Shown here in pieces: positions 45,358-58,240 of a stretch of 64,000 bases of DNA. Each line of letters opens with the position of its first letter. The stretch's first letter is position 1. The position numbers were made by a program, and so were the translations under genes. Source of the DNA: Eupeodes corollae (taxonomy: Eukaryota > Arthropoda > Insecta > Diptera > Syrphidae); NCBI RefSeq assembly GCF_945859685.1, contig NC_079147.1, positions 141,446,645 to 141,510,644 on the forward strand. Direction: 5' to 3'. Below the pieces are notes generated by a model. The model worked only from the letters and a program-made list of their open reading frames with translations. It made no database searches and was not told where the DNA came from.

Positions 45358-48300
45358 CCTGACAAATATTAGGATAGATTCTGTTCCATTTCTGATACAA
45401 ATAAGACATGAACATTTATGTACCCATCAAACTATCATAGTTCTGTCAAGTTGAAATGAAGAAACTGAAAAATGTGTTTTATTCTCAGCAATGTGTCAAT
45501 TTAAATTGTGGGTAAGATTGATAGTCCTACGAACAATCAATATTAAATGAATCGAGACTCGTTTAAGTACAATTGGCAAGTGTCATTGGTCGTGTGAAAA
45601 GCCCTTAACTGTGTCATTCCGTATGTATGACCACAAGATCGATCACTAAAGGTTAGTTTAACAACTGTAGTTCAATATTTGTTCCTTGTGGGTGGTTAAT
45701 AGCATTACTAAGTTTAGTTTGTATTTGGTAATGTACCATAATCTTCTAGTAATTATTTATTCCAATTTTAAACTCGTATAAATGAAATTTATGTAGATGA
45801 CAGAAGATATAAATGTGTTCATATAAATGTTTGTGTGAATTTAATAGCCAAACCTCTAGGCTTGTCAATATAGATTGTATTACAAGTTTTTAAAAATCAT
45901 TCAATTCCCCATGAATAAAAGATCAAAGCCTTGATTGTTAGTTAACCAGCTTGGATCTATGATATCTGAGGAAGTAGAGTTGAGTTTGAAGCTAATAGCT
46001 TCGTAGAATTGACAGTCGAAATTTTTAGCCTTTTTATCAAACGTGAATGATTTTTAGTGCTAACTTTTATTTATTGACAAAAAATCAATCTTGTTAAAAG
46101 TTTTAATCATGCTAATAAAGGGCTTATGAGGCATTAGTTCATTATCATTAAATCGACCGAAATCGATTGAATAAAATTACTGAATTTCTGACATTACATG
46201 AACGGCGAACGCCCTAAGCATGGCAACGTTCTTAAAGTCAATTGACAAGAAGTTATCAGTTTATAAACTAGCCTTCTACTGACTCGCTACTTAGAAGCGA
46301 GTTCAATAGCATGTAATTTAACTGATTCTCTGTCATATACTATCACTCATTATAAGAGTATTCATAATCACTGGATCTCGAGCAATAATCTAAAAAAACC
46401 TTTTAAATAAAATCGGACTTTGAATAATTTGTTTAAATAAGACAAAAACATGCATTGTCCTCCAACTATTCCTTGAATTACAAGTGGCAAGGAACAATTT
46501 AAGCAAAGAAAACAAAAATCAATTGAAATGAAAATAAAATACAAAACTATTTATTTAAAGAAGAAAATTTTATTAATTTATGATAAAGTTATTATATACT
46601 ACCACAAAAAAAATAAAATAAAACAATTTTAAATTAAATAACATAAAATCTAGAGGTAAAATTCAATACGAACGAATTTAAAAAATTCCATTTAATTAGT
46701 ATAAGATTAATTACATTATTTTTGTTCAATAAAAATTAAAATAAAATTATTAACAAAACAAGAAAATATTATTTTTTTTTAAATTGTTATTCTTATTACA
46801 AAAAAAAAACTATGTAAATATAAATACTATAAAAAATAATCATGTAGATTAAATTGAAAAATAAAAATTAAATTAATAAATATCATGTTTGTTTTTATTT
46901 TTTGTTAATTTTTTTCTTTCTTGTAAATGGTTAAGCTATTAAATTTATTTCCCTATTTTTGTTGTTAATTTATGTATATTCTTTAATTTATTTTTGTCTT
47001 TTTTCAATGTAACCATTCTGTTTATTTAATAATTTGTCTAGAACTAAATTATATTTGGTTTTTTGCTTCGCTATGTTTTCATTTCATATATTTAAAAAAA
47101 AAAAAAACTATTTCAAAGATATTTTATTTTTGAATTTCCGTTTTTATTTTCATTTATTTTGAAAATTTGATATGTTAAGATTTTATGAATGTTCCCATAT
47201 TAAATGCTGTTTATTATATTAATTTTGTATAATTTTATTCCAGCATATATTTTATGTTTAATTTTTGTGTTATTTTTAAATTTGTTTCTAATTTAATGTA
47301 CAAATTTTGTAGTTTTATATTTTTTGTTTAACAACTAAGTTTTGTCTTTTAATGCTTTCTGTCTGTGTTTTTAAAGTAAAGTATTTTTCCATTTAATGTA
47401 GTTAAAGGTTCGTTCACACGCAACATTTTAACTTTCATGTCTATGTCGAAAGTTTTTTTTTCAAACAACAAAGGTCTGTATGATTTGAAATACTACTTTT
47501 TATGAGTTCAATACTTATGCATTGCAGCTTTTTAGGGAAATTTTGATTTTTTTGTAAATAGAATCTTTTAATAAACCAAAACATATTTTAATGTCATAGG
47601 TATTAAGTTTTTGATATTTTGTGTGTTCAAAACACATCAAAAGATATTTTCGAAACAATAATTTTGAACGAACATTCTAACAAAGCTTTCGACTCCTAAA
47701 TTACGACTTGTCAATATTATATCTAGAGTAGAGATTGCTTACACGGACATTACTCTTAACTATATTTATTTCTATGTATATATTTTATTTTTACACTTAA
47801 TTTCTAAAAAAAAGAAATAAAAAAGGCGCATTGAATGATATGCATTAGTATTTTATTTTGTTGAAATTAGGAGATCTTATAGCTTTGTTGAATGATTTTC
47901 AAATAATTAATTTTTCAAAAAAAAAATAAACATGATTAAAATCAAACCAAAGATCCTCTGCAATGCATATAAATATTTGATAATAAACTTTGTATTCTAA
48001 TTCATTATTAACTAGGGAAATGATTTAAACAATTTTTGTTTGCTTTTTTTTATTTTCTTATATCTCTTGGACGGAATATATAATATATAAATAAATTTTC
48101 ATTTAAATTACTTAAAATTGAAAAATTTAATTATTAATTTACCATAAATAAATAAGGAATGAAAATAAATTTTAAGATCCAATAATTTTTGTTTGTAAAA
48201 AGATATATTATGTACTTATAATTAAAAAATAAGATAAGATAATATTTCAATGAAAACTTTGGATTAAATTTAAATCATGCCTTTGGTATTAAATATTTTA

Positions 48301-48639
48301 AAGTTATAAATTAAAACTATACAAAAAAATAATATATGTATATTATAAGGACAGCTTTGGTAATTGCTATGACTTAAAAAGTAAAATATATGTAATTTTG
48401 TTTAAATTAAAAAAAAAAAATTACAGATGATATAAGGATGAATAATAAATTATGTTATATGAAAGAAAGACATTTCTGTGGTATGTAATGAAAAAATGGG
48501 TTTCAAAAACTCTGATTGACCAGAAATACAACGGCTTTTTTCTGTGAATTCTTTGAATATTTTCAAAACCTCGCAACGAAAGACCTTTTAAGGGAAATGT
48601 AATTTGAAGACTTACATTGAAAGTCTTTTTGTCTACTTT
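45358..48639. other. AT-rich DNA, no gene seen
   Basis: I see no conserved coding frame, RNA gene or clear repeat here, only AT-rich sequence with homopolymers. It may be intron of the minus-strand RRM gene or intergenic DNA. Confidence 0.5.
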
Positions 48640-49510
48640 GTGAAAAGTGACACATGTTCTAATCTATCAGTTTTCATAAAATGGCATCTGTCATTTTTTT
48701 CGTAAATATTTTAATTTGCAGACCAAGTTGAGGTCAATTTGAAAAAATAGATTAAAAATCAAAATGTCTACTTTGTGGAAGATGTCACTCAATCTCTCTG
48801 CATCTGTTGGCATTTTTCTTTTTTAGTTCAGAGCAGAGCTCGAACTGTCAAAAAATAATTGTGTTTCTTTTTGAGCTCTGATCGTTCAGATCTTCAAATT
48901 CGTGTTTCTTTTTTAGTTCTGAACATGTCCAGAGCGCGCTCTGTGAGCTCAGAATGAAATAACAGAGTAAACGGAGTAAAATGCTGAACACAAACAATTT
49001 GATGTTTGAAAGCCTGGGAATTAAAAACAATCATCGTCAAAACAATAAAATGGTGGAAGAGGCTGCTCGCTAAGAGCAGAAGGAATGATAATCTAGAAAA
49101 AACTAATTGCATATAGCATTTTTATGAATCAAACTTATTTCAGGCGTCAAATATACCAACGCTATGACTGTTTATTTAATTAATTTGATGGAAGAAAATT
49201 TTGAACGCCTTCAAACAGACGACATTTCAAACCATGACAGTTTAGTGCTCAAGTTATTTCATAATTAAAGCCGAGAACTCTGAGCATACTGTGCTCCGAA
49301 CTCTACCTACTCTACTCTGTTTGCTCAGACTCTGCTCAGTGCTCAGCTCTGACCTAAAAAAGAAAAACGCCATGTAAGATTCCATAAAATGACATCTGTC
49401 AATTTTCCATTTATTTTTTAATTTGCTGATCAAGTTGAAGTCAAGTAAAAGAAATAAAATAAAACTCAAAATGCCTTCTTTTGTGGAAATTTACACTTGA
49501 TCTTTTCACA
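48640..49510. repeat. pair of direct repeats flanking a TIR element
   Basis: About 130 bp near 48655-48790 (CATAAAATGGCATCTGTCA, AATTTGCAGACCAAGTTGA, AAAATGTCTACTTTGTGGAA) recurs diverged near 49380-49495 (CATAAAATGACATCTGTCA, AATTTGCTGATCAAGTTGA). The TIR element at 48809-49371 lies between them. Confidence 0.65.
48809..49371. mobile_element. 563-bp TIR (MITE-like) element
   Basis: The left end GGCATTTTTCTTTTTTAG, followed by TTCAGAGC, is inverted at the right end (complement GGCGTTTTTCTTTTTTAG, then GTCAGAGC). Internal parts are rich in AGAGC/GCTCT motifs. No coding frame and no clear target duplication were found, so the exact ends and superfamily are uncertain. Confidence 0.6.
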
Positions 49511-49610
49511 CCTGTCAGATTCTATTAATCACACCTGTCAATTTTCCATTAATTACTGGATTACTTATTAAATTATTAACAAAAAATTCTTTTTTTTTTG
49601 TTTTTATCCA

Positions 49611-50350
49611 CGTAGTTTGATTAGGATATGATTAGAAATAAAAGTGACAGAAAAGTGACATATGTAGTGCCATTAAAAACTTTTCCTAAACAATTTTAAT
49701 TTAAAAAAAGTGATGCCAGTGTTGTAAAGTTTTATCAACTAGAAAAAGAACAAGATTATTAAATCAAATTGGAATGAGGTCGATCCTTTAATAATTTTTA
49801 AGTTTTTTTTGAGTAAAAAAGGATACAGGTCTTTTTTTCTGATTGAGAACATTTTAAAGCCTTCGAATTTCTAATTCAAAAAAACGAATGTTATTTTATC
49901 CACGTATTTCGATTAAGATATGAATAGAAATAAAAGTGACAGCAAAGTGACATATGTAGTGCCATTGAAAACTTTTCACAGACAGTTTTTATTTAAAAAA
50001 AAGTGATGCCAGTGTTGTAAAGTTTTATCAACTAGAAAAAGAACAAGATTATTAAATCAAATTGGAATGAGCTCGAACCTTTAATAATTTTTAAGTTTTT
50101 TTTGAGAAACAAAGGATACAGGGCTTTTTTTCTGATTCAGGACATTTTAAAGTGTACAAAATATTTCTAAAGCCTTCGAATTTCTAATTCAAAAACGTAT
50201 TTCGATTAGGATATGAATAGAAATAAAAGTGACAGCAAAGTGACATATGTAGTGCCATTGAAAACTTTTCACAGCTAATTTTTATTTAAAAAAAGTGATG
50301 CCAGTGTTGTAAAAATGAGAATGAGGTTGGAACTTTAATAATTTTTAAGT
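49611..50350 (+). repeat. 292-bp unit repeated three times in tandem
   Basis: Equivalent points lie at 49611, 49903 and 50196. Each unit contains GACATATGTAGTGCCATT and GTGATGCCAGTGTTGTAAA. The first two units also share a long A/T-rich second half; the third is shortened. No coding frame persists across units. Confidence 0.82.
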
Positions 50351-52555
50351 ATTTTTAAATACATTTTTTAAAGGATTCTAGAGTCTTCAAATCCCTTATT
50401 TTGACTTACATCCCACATGACGAGCCTTTCTAAAACATAACACAACTTAAAACATTTTTTTTTTTCTTAAAACATAACTTTTATAATAATTCTAATGTTT
50501 TTATTCGCTTCAAGTAGTTTTTTTTTTGTTTTGTTTTTAAATATGTTTTAAATAAAACATAACTGTTTTTTGTTTTGTATACCTAGATATAATAATATGT
50601 ATATATTTATGTTTTCTCTCTGTTTCTGTCCACAAATTTCTACGAAATATGATATGTAAATGATGTAATTCATTTTTTTATTTCTTGTTTTTTGGGTTTC
50701 AGTTTCTCTTTGCTTTTAGTTTGTTTGTTTGTTTGTTTGTTTGTTTTTCCAAGTACAAAATTGATTGTTCTTGCATTAAGTGTGGTTGCTTTTAAGATGT
50801 TTCATTGTTTTTTTGTTTTTGTCATTTTAGAATATACTTTTTATCAGTATAAGTTGTTTTAGTTATAGTTTTTTGTTTTTGTTTTTTAGTTTGTCATTTG
50901 CCATTTTATATATTTTTTATAATTTTTACTGTGGGCGGAAAACAGTTTTTTTAGTTGTTCGATCAAGAGGAGGAAAATAGTTTTTGTTCCTATTAAGCAT
51001 TTTTAACTATTTTTGTTTTGTTTAAATTTTTATAATAATTTCTATTTTAAAAGCCAGGAATAGAATTACATTTTAATTTTTCACTTAAGCATGAAAATTA
51101 TAGTTTTTTGTTTGCTTAAAATTATTACAATGCTTAATTTTTTCTTTTAAACTTTATGTTTGATAATAATAAATGTGAAACCCTTAAGTTCTTCTTTAAC
51201 TTTCATTCACTGTTATTCTTTTATTTTTTTTTTTTGGTAAAATTTAATTTTGTTAAATTTATTTCCTATTCTGCGTTGCATTATTCTATATAATATTATT
51301 TTTTTTATAATTTCTTATAATAATTAACTTCTTTGTAATTTAATAAATCTGCAAAAGAAAACAAAAATTTATCGTTGTTTATCCAGAATTTTTTGTTTTT
51401 GTTTTTCTTTTTTCTGTTTGACATTTTACAAGAAACTTTATACGATTATATAGAAATTATACAAGTTTTAACCTAATCTTTTTTTGTTTCTTATTTTATT
51501 TATTTATTAATTTATTTTTTGTTTTATTTTTTTTTTAATTTAAATTTTTGTATTTTTATAAATCTAGAAAGAGAGCTATGTAAAGGGCACATTCGGTTAA
51601 GCTATATTTATATATATTTTATTTAAATATTTTCTTTAAATATATATATATATATTCTTGTATATATCAAATAGTTTTGTTACAAAATAAAAACAAATGT
51701 TTTAAAAACTACAATTCAGCCTATGAAGTATATAAATGAAAGTAAATTAAACAAAAAATAATTAATTGAGCTGAATTTAAATAAATTATGCCGATTGATT
51801 AACAAATGCACAGAGAATAGAATGTTTTTTTGTTTTTGTTCCAATTGACTTATTCAGCTCAAGTGAGTATAAGAAATTTAAAAGAAAAATATATATTGAT
51901 GTATACTTATATAAATTTTGGTCAAAATGTTGTATTTTAAGAAAATTTAATGTTTTAAACTTATAAAATTAAAAGCTGAATTGCACTAACGTCACTTGTA
52001 AATTATTATAAATTCTAGAAAAAGTTCCTGTAAGATAATTTTTTTAGGATTCTTAATTTGTTCCTTTTTCATTTTGTTTTGTTAGATTAAATATTAGCGT
52101 TATTATTTTTTTTCTAATATCCTAATATTTATAATAATATATATATATATTATTTAATTATATTTTTCACAATAATATTCACAGTCATAAGAACTATGCA
52201 ATTTATTATTTTAAATTTCTTTCTTTTTTGTTTAAACATTTTGTTTTTTTAATAATAATAATTTTATGTGTAGATCTTGGTTTCGTTTCAAAATTAAATT
52301 TTTAAACTTAAGCTGAATAGGTTTTATTTTTGTATTAAATTTCTTTGAATTTAATTTTTGTAAGCAGTTATCCTTTTCCTATGCATGAAATGTCTGCTAT
52401 AGCCGCTGATGAATTTGTTGTATTATTATGAATTAATTGTTTTTTGTTGATTATACATAAATATTTATGTATATTTTTGCGCGCATAGTTAGAAAAAAAA
52501 ATTATAGAAAAATTAAATTCAGATTTGTCTGCTTTTAAGTTGGGAAACAAATATG
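50351..52555. other. T-rich AT-rich DNA, no gene seen
   Basis: Long T-rich and (TTTG)n stretches occur (clear run at 50719-50747), with (AT)n near 51640-51655 and 52138-52150. If the exon at 52760-52556 is terminal, the first part of this stretch on the minus strand would be its 3' UTR. Confidence 0.45.
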
Positions 52556-52760
52556 CTATGCCGCAACATGTGATGCTGTTGGTAGTAAATAAGAGTACAA
52601 TCCTCCTCCTGGTCCCGCCGCTCCTGGAAATATTGCTGTTGTTGATGTATTTGACGACGTTGAAACGGGTCAAGTTGGTGCTGCCATTAAAAATTGATGA
52701 TGAAGCTCACGTTCTGCCTTTTTACTGAGTAAATCATGCCTTGATTCCATACCCGCTCCT
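52556..52760 (-). CDS. candidate terminal exon, possible UGA readthrough
   Basis: A strong acceptor (TTTTTATTTTCATCTCACAG) precedes AGGAGCGGG at 52760 on the minus strand. This local stretch looks richer in GC than its surroundings. In one frame it reads GAGMESRHDLLSKKAEREL.. to a TGA at 52672-52670 (context ACT TGA CCC). It then stays open for 37 codons of Ser/Thr/Pro/Gly-rich sequence, ending ..LYSYLLPTASHVAA before TAG at 52556. Direct splicing from the RRM exon at 59284, which ends in phase 0, would not give this frame. It would give a short tail ending RSGYGIKA or, from an acceptor two bases on, a 23-codon tail. An intervening exon or another transcript is therefore needed. Exon status is inferred from splice site and composition only. 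Confidence 0.4.
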
Positions 52761-53090
52761 CTGTGAGATGAAAATAAAAAGGATAAAAAGAGGTTAAAAT
52801 TATATTTGTGATGATTTTTCCTTAGTTTAAAATTAACACAAAATAAAGTTAGACAAGCCGTGGTATGTACCCCTTCTTCTTTTTTGTTTAATCTTTACCC
52901 AATTCTTTTTGTTTTATTAACAAACATTTGTTAAAAACAAAGTATAATACAAAAATTTTTTAAAAGGATAACATAAAGTTTCAATTCAAAACTTTTCTTA
53001 TGTATAAAAATAATTTTAGAAATACTTGAGGAAGTATTTTACTTACAAATTATAACAAAGACGTTTCGTAAACGCCCTAGTGTATCATCT
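52761..53090. other. intron-like DNA, no gene seen
   Basis: This is AT-rich sequence next to the candidate acceptor. Apart from the splice acceptor nothing is annotated here. Confidence 0.5.
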
Positions 53091-54340
53091 ATACTAATAT
53101 TATAAAGCTGAAGAGTTTGTTTGTTTGTTTGAACGCGCTAATTTCAGGAACTTCTAGTCCGATTTGAAAAATTCTTCAGAATTAAATATTCAATTTATTG
53201 AGGAAGCTATGAGCTTTATAATATCACCCTAAACCTAATACGACCGGATCAATAATAAAAAAGAGGCTGGGATGCGACCCACACTGATAACTTCCCATCC
53301 GGTCTGTATGTCTTGCTTAAAAGTTTGTCTATATGTACTCGTATCAATTTTTACCAAATTTGCGTACTATTTTTTTTAGGTTTTTATTTTTTTGTACAAA
53401 AACTGTCAATTCGATTTTTTTCAAAATTTTACTGAATGTTAAAAAAAATATTTTGTGAAAGGTGAAAGTAAAAGCCAATATTTTAAAGTTTGGAAAAGAT
53501 ATTTGAGTCGAAAATAAATTTTTACGAACTTTTATTAATTTTTTTTAGGTTTTTATATTTTGTAAAAAAAACTGTCAATTCGATTTTTCTCAACATTTTT
53601 CAGAATGTTGAAAACAATATTTCTTATAAGATAAAATTATTTTGAAGCCTGAATTTCAAGCTTTTGAAAAGATATTTGAATCGATATTCAATTTTTACCA
53701 ACTTTGAGTAATGTTTTTTTTTAATTTTTATTTTTTATGAAAAAAAACTGTCAATTCGATTTTTCTCAAAATTTTATCAGATGTCAAAACATTGTTCTCC
53801 GTTGCACACAATTTTTTTGGAGATGAAATCATATTTTAGTCGTAACATTTTGGAGATGACAAATTTGTTTTCATTTTTTTTTTGATTTACAAAAAAAACG
53901 TTAAATGGATTTTTTCAAAAAAATATACTTCTTTGATATCAAATTACAATATATTATATAAAATTGAATTCAAATCTCCAGCGTTTTTGGTTCGCAAGAT
54001 ATTTAGAGTTAACCAAAATTTTCACCATTTTTTCAAACTGCTATGGTAAAAAAACCACCCACGCAATTTTTTTGAGAGCCCTTTCTGCATCTTTCTGCGT
54101 TATTATCTGTATAACCAAATTTATTTGAAATCATTATCTCTTCTGGTTCTTGAGCTATGGACGACGAAAAAACCGTCGCGAACGTACGTACGTACGAATG
54201 TACGTACACACGCACGCACAGACATCTTTCTAAAAATCGTTTATTTCAAATCTAGGGATCTTGAAACGTCGAGAAATGTCAAAATTTTCAATTTGAAAAA
54301 TCGGACCACATTACAATAACTTCCTATGGGAAGTTTATAA
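53091..54340 (+). mobile_element. Helitron-like composite repeat with internal tandem units
   Basis: The head (53091-53265; ATACTAATATTATAAAGC, (TTTG)n, TAGTCCGATTTGAAAAATTC) resembles a head I know from insect Helitron-like families. A middle part follows with about three ~170-bp units marked by ACTGTCAATTCGATTTTT at 53402, 53571 and 53747. The tail (54000-54335) has ACCACCCACGCAATTTTTTT, TTATTATCTGTATAACC and a GTACGTAC-rich stretch. A second middle-plus-tail lies at 60590-61290 and a second head at 61811-61930. The layout recalls DINE-1-type non-autonomous Helentron elements. No helicase is encoded. Confidence 0.55.
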
Positions 54341-54399
54341 ATAAGTTTTCCTATGCAACTAATAATTTTCTCTTTGCATCATTTTATTTCAATAAGTAA

Positions 54400-54650
54400 T
54401 AAGATGAAGGCAATCACCAATAATTTATTCCCTAATCATTTGAATGCAATCAACTGATTGATCAAGTGAAAGCAAAGGCTTCAAAAGAATGCAAAGACTT
54501 CAAATTAATTCAAATAATACAAATGATAACAGTCTTCTTAAGATCAATGTAATTGGTGATGCCTAATTTTAAGACCCAAACTGTAGGGGAATTTAATGAA
54601 TTTAATCTTTTTATCGAAGTCAAAAAAGAATTAATTCTTTTACAAGTCTG
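54400..54650. mobile_element. second copy of the fold-back family
   Basis: It shares AATCATTTGAATGCAATCAA, GAATGCAAAGACTTCAA and a TTCTTTTACAAG end with the element at 44692-45357. GGCAATCACCAAT near 54409 is inverted as ATTGGTGATGCC near 54552. It is shorter and more diverged. Confidence 0.6.
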
Positions 54651-55104
54651 CTTGAGATATATCGAAAAAACTGTTTTAAAAAAAATGTCAAAAATAAGGG
54701 CCTACAGCTGTCAATTTTCTTTTGAAACAAAGGACTACCTGCTTCAATGACGCTTTGAATTTTTAAAATTCACAACAGAGATGGTGGAAATTTTGCATTT
54801 ATAGTTCGAAAAATTGAAGCACTTATTGACCGTTGTGAAGTATGTTTTAGGTCAGCGGTAGTGAAATCGATGAAAAAATACAATCGGAACACTTACTCCA
54901 AAAAGTCTCCACACAGCAGCCTCATTTAAGTGTTTTTTGTAAGAAAGTCCTAGGAATTAATGTAAAAACCAAAGTGGTAGTTCAAGAACAACTGAGAATA
55001 TTACCGTCGTAGGCTAAAACCTGTAGTTTTTACAAAAACACGGATTAGTCGATTTCTCACCAATTTTTGGAATCAAAATTTCCATAAACGACAATAAACC
55101 GACA
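54651..55104. other. no gene seen; may hold the worn 5' part of a mariner
   Basis: This AT-rich sequence precedes the mariner remnant. Parts may be its eroded N-terminal region, but I could not align it with confidence. Confidence 0.4.
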
Positions 55105-55620
55105 TTAAAGGATCTTAAAATTCAGTTTTCGCATAATATCAGACCGGTGAATTATCAGCAACGTGTATAGAATCTTTTCATCAAAAATAATCCGTGTTTT
55201 CATCGAAAAATCAGCTCGAATGCTACGTTCAGTAATGGAATTGACGCATTTAGGCATCGGAAAATTTAAGTATGATTATTTAAAATCTTCTCAATCCCCA
55301 ACATCTCACTGTATGGTGCGGTTTTTGGACTTGGAATAGCAAAAATGAAGGTAGTGTAGCTGTTACGATGATAATGGATCGAGATGAAGAGCTTTTATTT
55401 TTAATGATTTATGGCAAAAATTTGAATACATTTATGTGGACGACATCTGCCATTAACAAGACGCAGCTTTTCATAGCACACAACTAATAAAACAATCTAA
55501 ATTTTGTAAGAAAGTTATATTGCTCGAAAAAGTCTGCATTCACAATTCACCGATATCTTGTGATTTAACACATTTCGATTTTTTTTAAACCCAAGTGAAT
55601 TGTCTAAAAGGTATACTATC
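55105..55620 (+). pseudogene. mariner-type transposase remnant A
   Basis: Despite many shifts, the order of mariner transposase motifs can be read on the plus strand: TVWCGFW at 55308-55328, QDAAFHST near 55457 (for QDGATCHTA) and CDLTHFDFF at 55559-55585 (for CDLTPLDFF). An N-terminal phrase IQFSHNIRPVNYQQRV precedes them. It is old and non-functional. Confidence 0.7.
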
Positions 55621-57727
55621 GGTTTAAGATCTTAAGCATTTGGCTGATTTTGTTTTCTATTGTTAATAACATTTTTCCTAACAACATCTATTGCCAAACA
55701 TGCAAAATGAAACTTCTTATTGGAAATCCCTGTTTTTAATGTGTTTATATTTCTGTCCGTCTTTAAAACTTCAATACAGAAAATTGCACTTTTGTTTCTT
55801 TATTTATAAGTACATGCTAACAAGACTTATCACACTTTCTAATGGCTATACTATCTATTGGTTGCTATTAAGGTTTATTTTTACTTTCCAATAATAAAGG
55901 TAGCAGCAAAAAAAAGGTTAACCCTTTTCAATTATACTAAAATCATAATAGCCGACAGGTTAATCTTCTTGTGTTTCTATATCAGGTTAAGGTATAGAAG
56001 AGGTCGTTTTATATTTGTAGATAGGTAAGGTAGATAGTTCCCTAAATAAGATATTTTTCATTATTTTTTTTTTGATTTGGGATTGGAAAAGGGTCGAAAA
56101 AGTGAAAGCTGAGGAAAATTATTTTAAGTGCTTAATGAAAGAAGCTATGCAGGGACTATGGATTTTTTTCTTATTATTATTTATTAAAACACGCATAATG
56201 AATGAGATGTTTTTTATTGGTAAAAGAGTAACAATACTTTAGTAACTTTTTTTTTTCGATACATTGTATTATAATTTAAATGGTTTATTCATTCATATGA
56301 TGTTCTTTAAATTGAGATATCAAAAGGTTTGTATATGCAATGCCACGTCGTTCGTGTTTTTTGATATGTAATAAACTTCAGTAAGAAAATTGTTCGGAGT
56401 TAGATTAAATTAGTCTTAGTTTAAAAAACTTAGCGTAATTCTAACCAGAACTAATTTTAACATTATAAAATGAGAAATATTAAAAAGCGTATATGTATAT
56501 GAAAAAAATACCAAAAATTACTCATATTTAATTTGTTTTCATATTTTTCATATTTGATATTTAATCTAAATGAAATAAGAATTAAAAGAGAGGGGTTCTT
56601 TCGTAGATTATTGTCTGAATGAAATGGTTTTCCACTTGCAATAGATGGTACTATAGTCGATACATTTAAATTGTGTATTATTATCTTTTTTGGTGGACTT
56701 AACAAGATACTTGATATGTAGTGGTGCAATAATTCATACGGAGTTGACACAAAAGCTAAAAGACGACTTATAAGAAATCGAAAAATATTTACACAACAAA
56801 TAATGACAAAAGTACTTCAGCTGATTGGAAAACAGACGCAAGTAGTCAAATTAATAAAAATTAGATGAAATTAATTGGAAACTAATTCTGTCGAAAAATC
56901 AAAGTTCATCTTGAGTGGCGTCATAGTGTTTTAAATGTTAGACACTACGCTACGAACACAGCCATCAAGTACCAACGTCTAAGAATGAAAGCCTCGAAAA
57001 CCGCTTTCCATACTCAGCACTATTATTTCACATCACCTTTTATTGGCCTTATTTCATTTTCATAATAATTTCTATAAAGAAAATTAAAAGGCTGGAAATC
57101 ACAACACCAGGAATTAGATTTTGGTAACTTATATTTCGGTTTTAAAATCAAAGCTACTTCAAACACACGCATTTTAACGTCTGGAAATTAAACAATTTTT
57201 TTTGAGCCAAAAAGAAAGAGTTAACATTTTAATTGATGCGAAAGCATAGTTCAATTTTTTAATGATACAATTTGAAAATAGCAGACATAAAATTAATATT
57301 GTGACAGTTAAAATGACAGGTGAGTCAGTTATACCAACTTGCAACTACGAACTGATTGATCTGACACATTATCAATTCGAATAAGCAATATTTAAGGTTT
57401 TGTTGTCAAAAATGTTTTTAACATACAAAATAACATTTATGTAATATTATCGCTGAAGGTATTGTTTTTTTTTTTCCAGGGACTGGGTAATTTTGACAGC
57501 TCGTGACGGCCATTTTGTTGCTGTTACACTGTGTCAAAATATCTTCGTTCAATCAGTCACTAAATAAGTCCATCGGCTCTGTGAACAACCAGCCAACAAC
57601 AAAACGCTAGATCTACCAAAAACATCACGGCTCATCAAAATGTACATCAGTCAAATTCGCGTCGGAACTGTTTACAAGAACTTGGCCTGCAACGGACCAC
57701 AATATGGCGAATTTTGCTCCGTAATTT
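55621..57727. other. AT-rich DNA, no gene seen
   Basis: I see no coding frame with a recognisable domain and no RNA gene. A less AT-rich patch near 57480-57720 is unexplained. It adjoins the SINE. Confidence 0.45.
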
Positions 57728-57998
57728 GATCTTGTATGATAGTTAGTGCGTTGCACTGTCATGCTAGAGGTCATGGGTTTGATCCTACCTGTGGCATCTA
57801 AAGTTTTTTTTTTCACGGGTACTGCCTCTTGCGAGGAATTGATAAATTCTCAAATTAGCTGTTCGGAGTCGGCTAAAAACTGTTGGTCCCCTCCATTCCT
57901 GACAAAATTACACGCATAGAAGTATGGTTGAGAGTCGTAAATCACTAGGCCCTAGTTCTCAACGGACTGTTGTGCCACCTTATTTATTTATTTTAATT
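57728..57998 (+). mobile_element. tRNA-derived SINE, copy B
   Basis: The head contains TTAGTGCGTTGCACTGTCAT and a B-box-like GGGTTTGATCC, as in tRNA genes read by RNA polymerase III. The body has ACTGCCTCTTGCGAGGAATTG and the tail is ATTT-rich. It matches the minus-strand SINE at 62680-63002. Target duplications were not clear for this copy. Confidence 0.78.
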
Positions 57999-58009
57999 TA
58001 AGTCTTTAG

Positions 58010-58240
58010 CCATAAAAAGTAACTATTTGGTACGGATTTTGGGCTGCAGGTGTCATCGGTCCGTACTTTTTCGATTATAATGCCGTCAACGGCGATCACT
58101 ATCTTCTAGTGGCTTGAATAGGATGATAGGATGATTTGACAATAAAGACTTTTTTTTGTGGGGCTTTTCTAGTTTGCAGGTCTATGCGAATAAGTCGAAA
58201 CAATTGCGCCCCCTAAAAGACGACATCGAGTCATCGGTCA
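58010..58240 (+). pseudogene. mariner-type transposase remnant B
   Basis: TIWYGFWAAGVIGPYFF is readable at 58022-58072, and LWGFSSLQVYANKSKQL with LKDDIE near 58155-58220. These are two ordered blocks of mariner transposase with the catalytic stretch between them lost. It lies immediately after SINE copy B. Confidence 0.75.
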
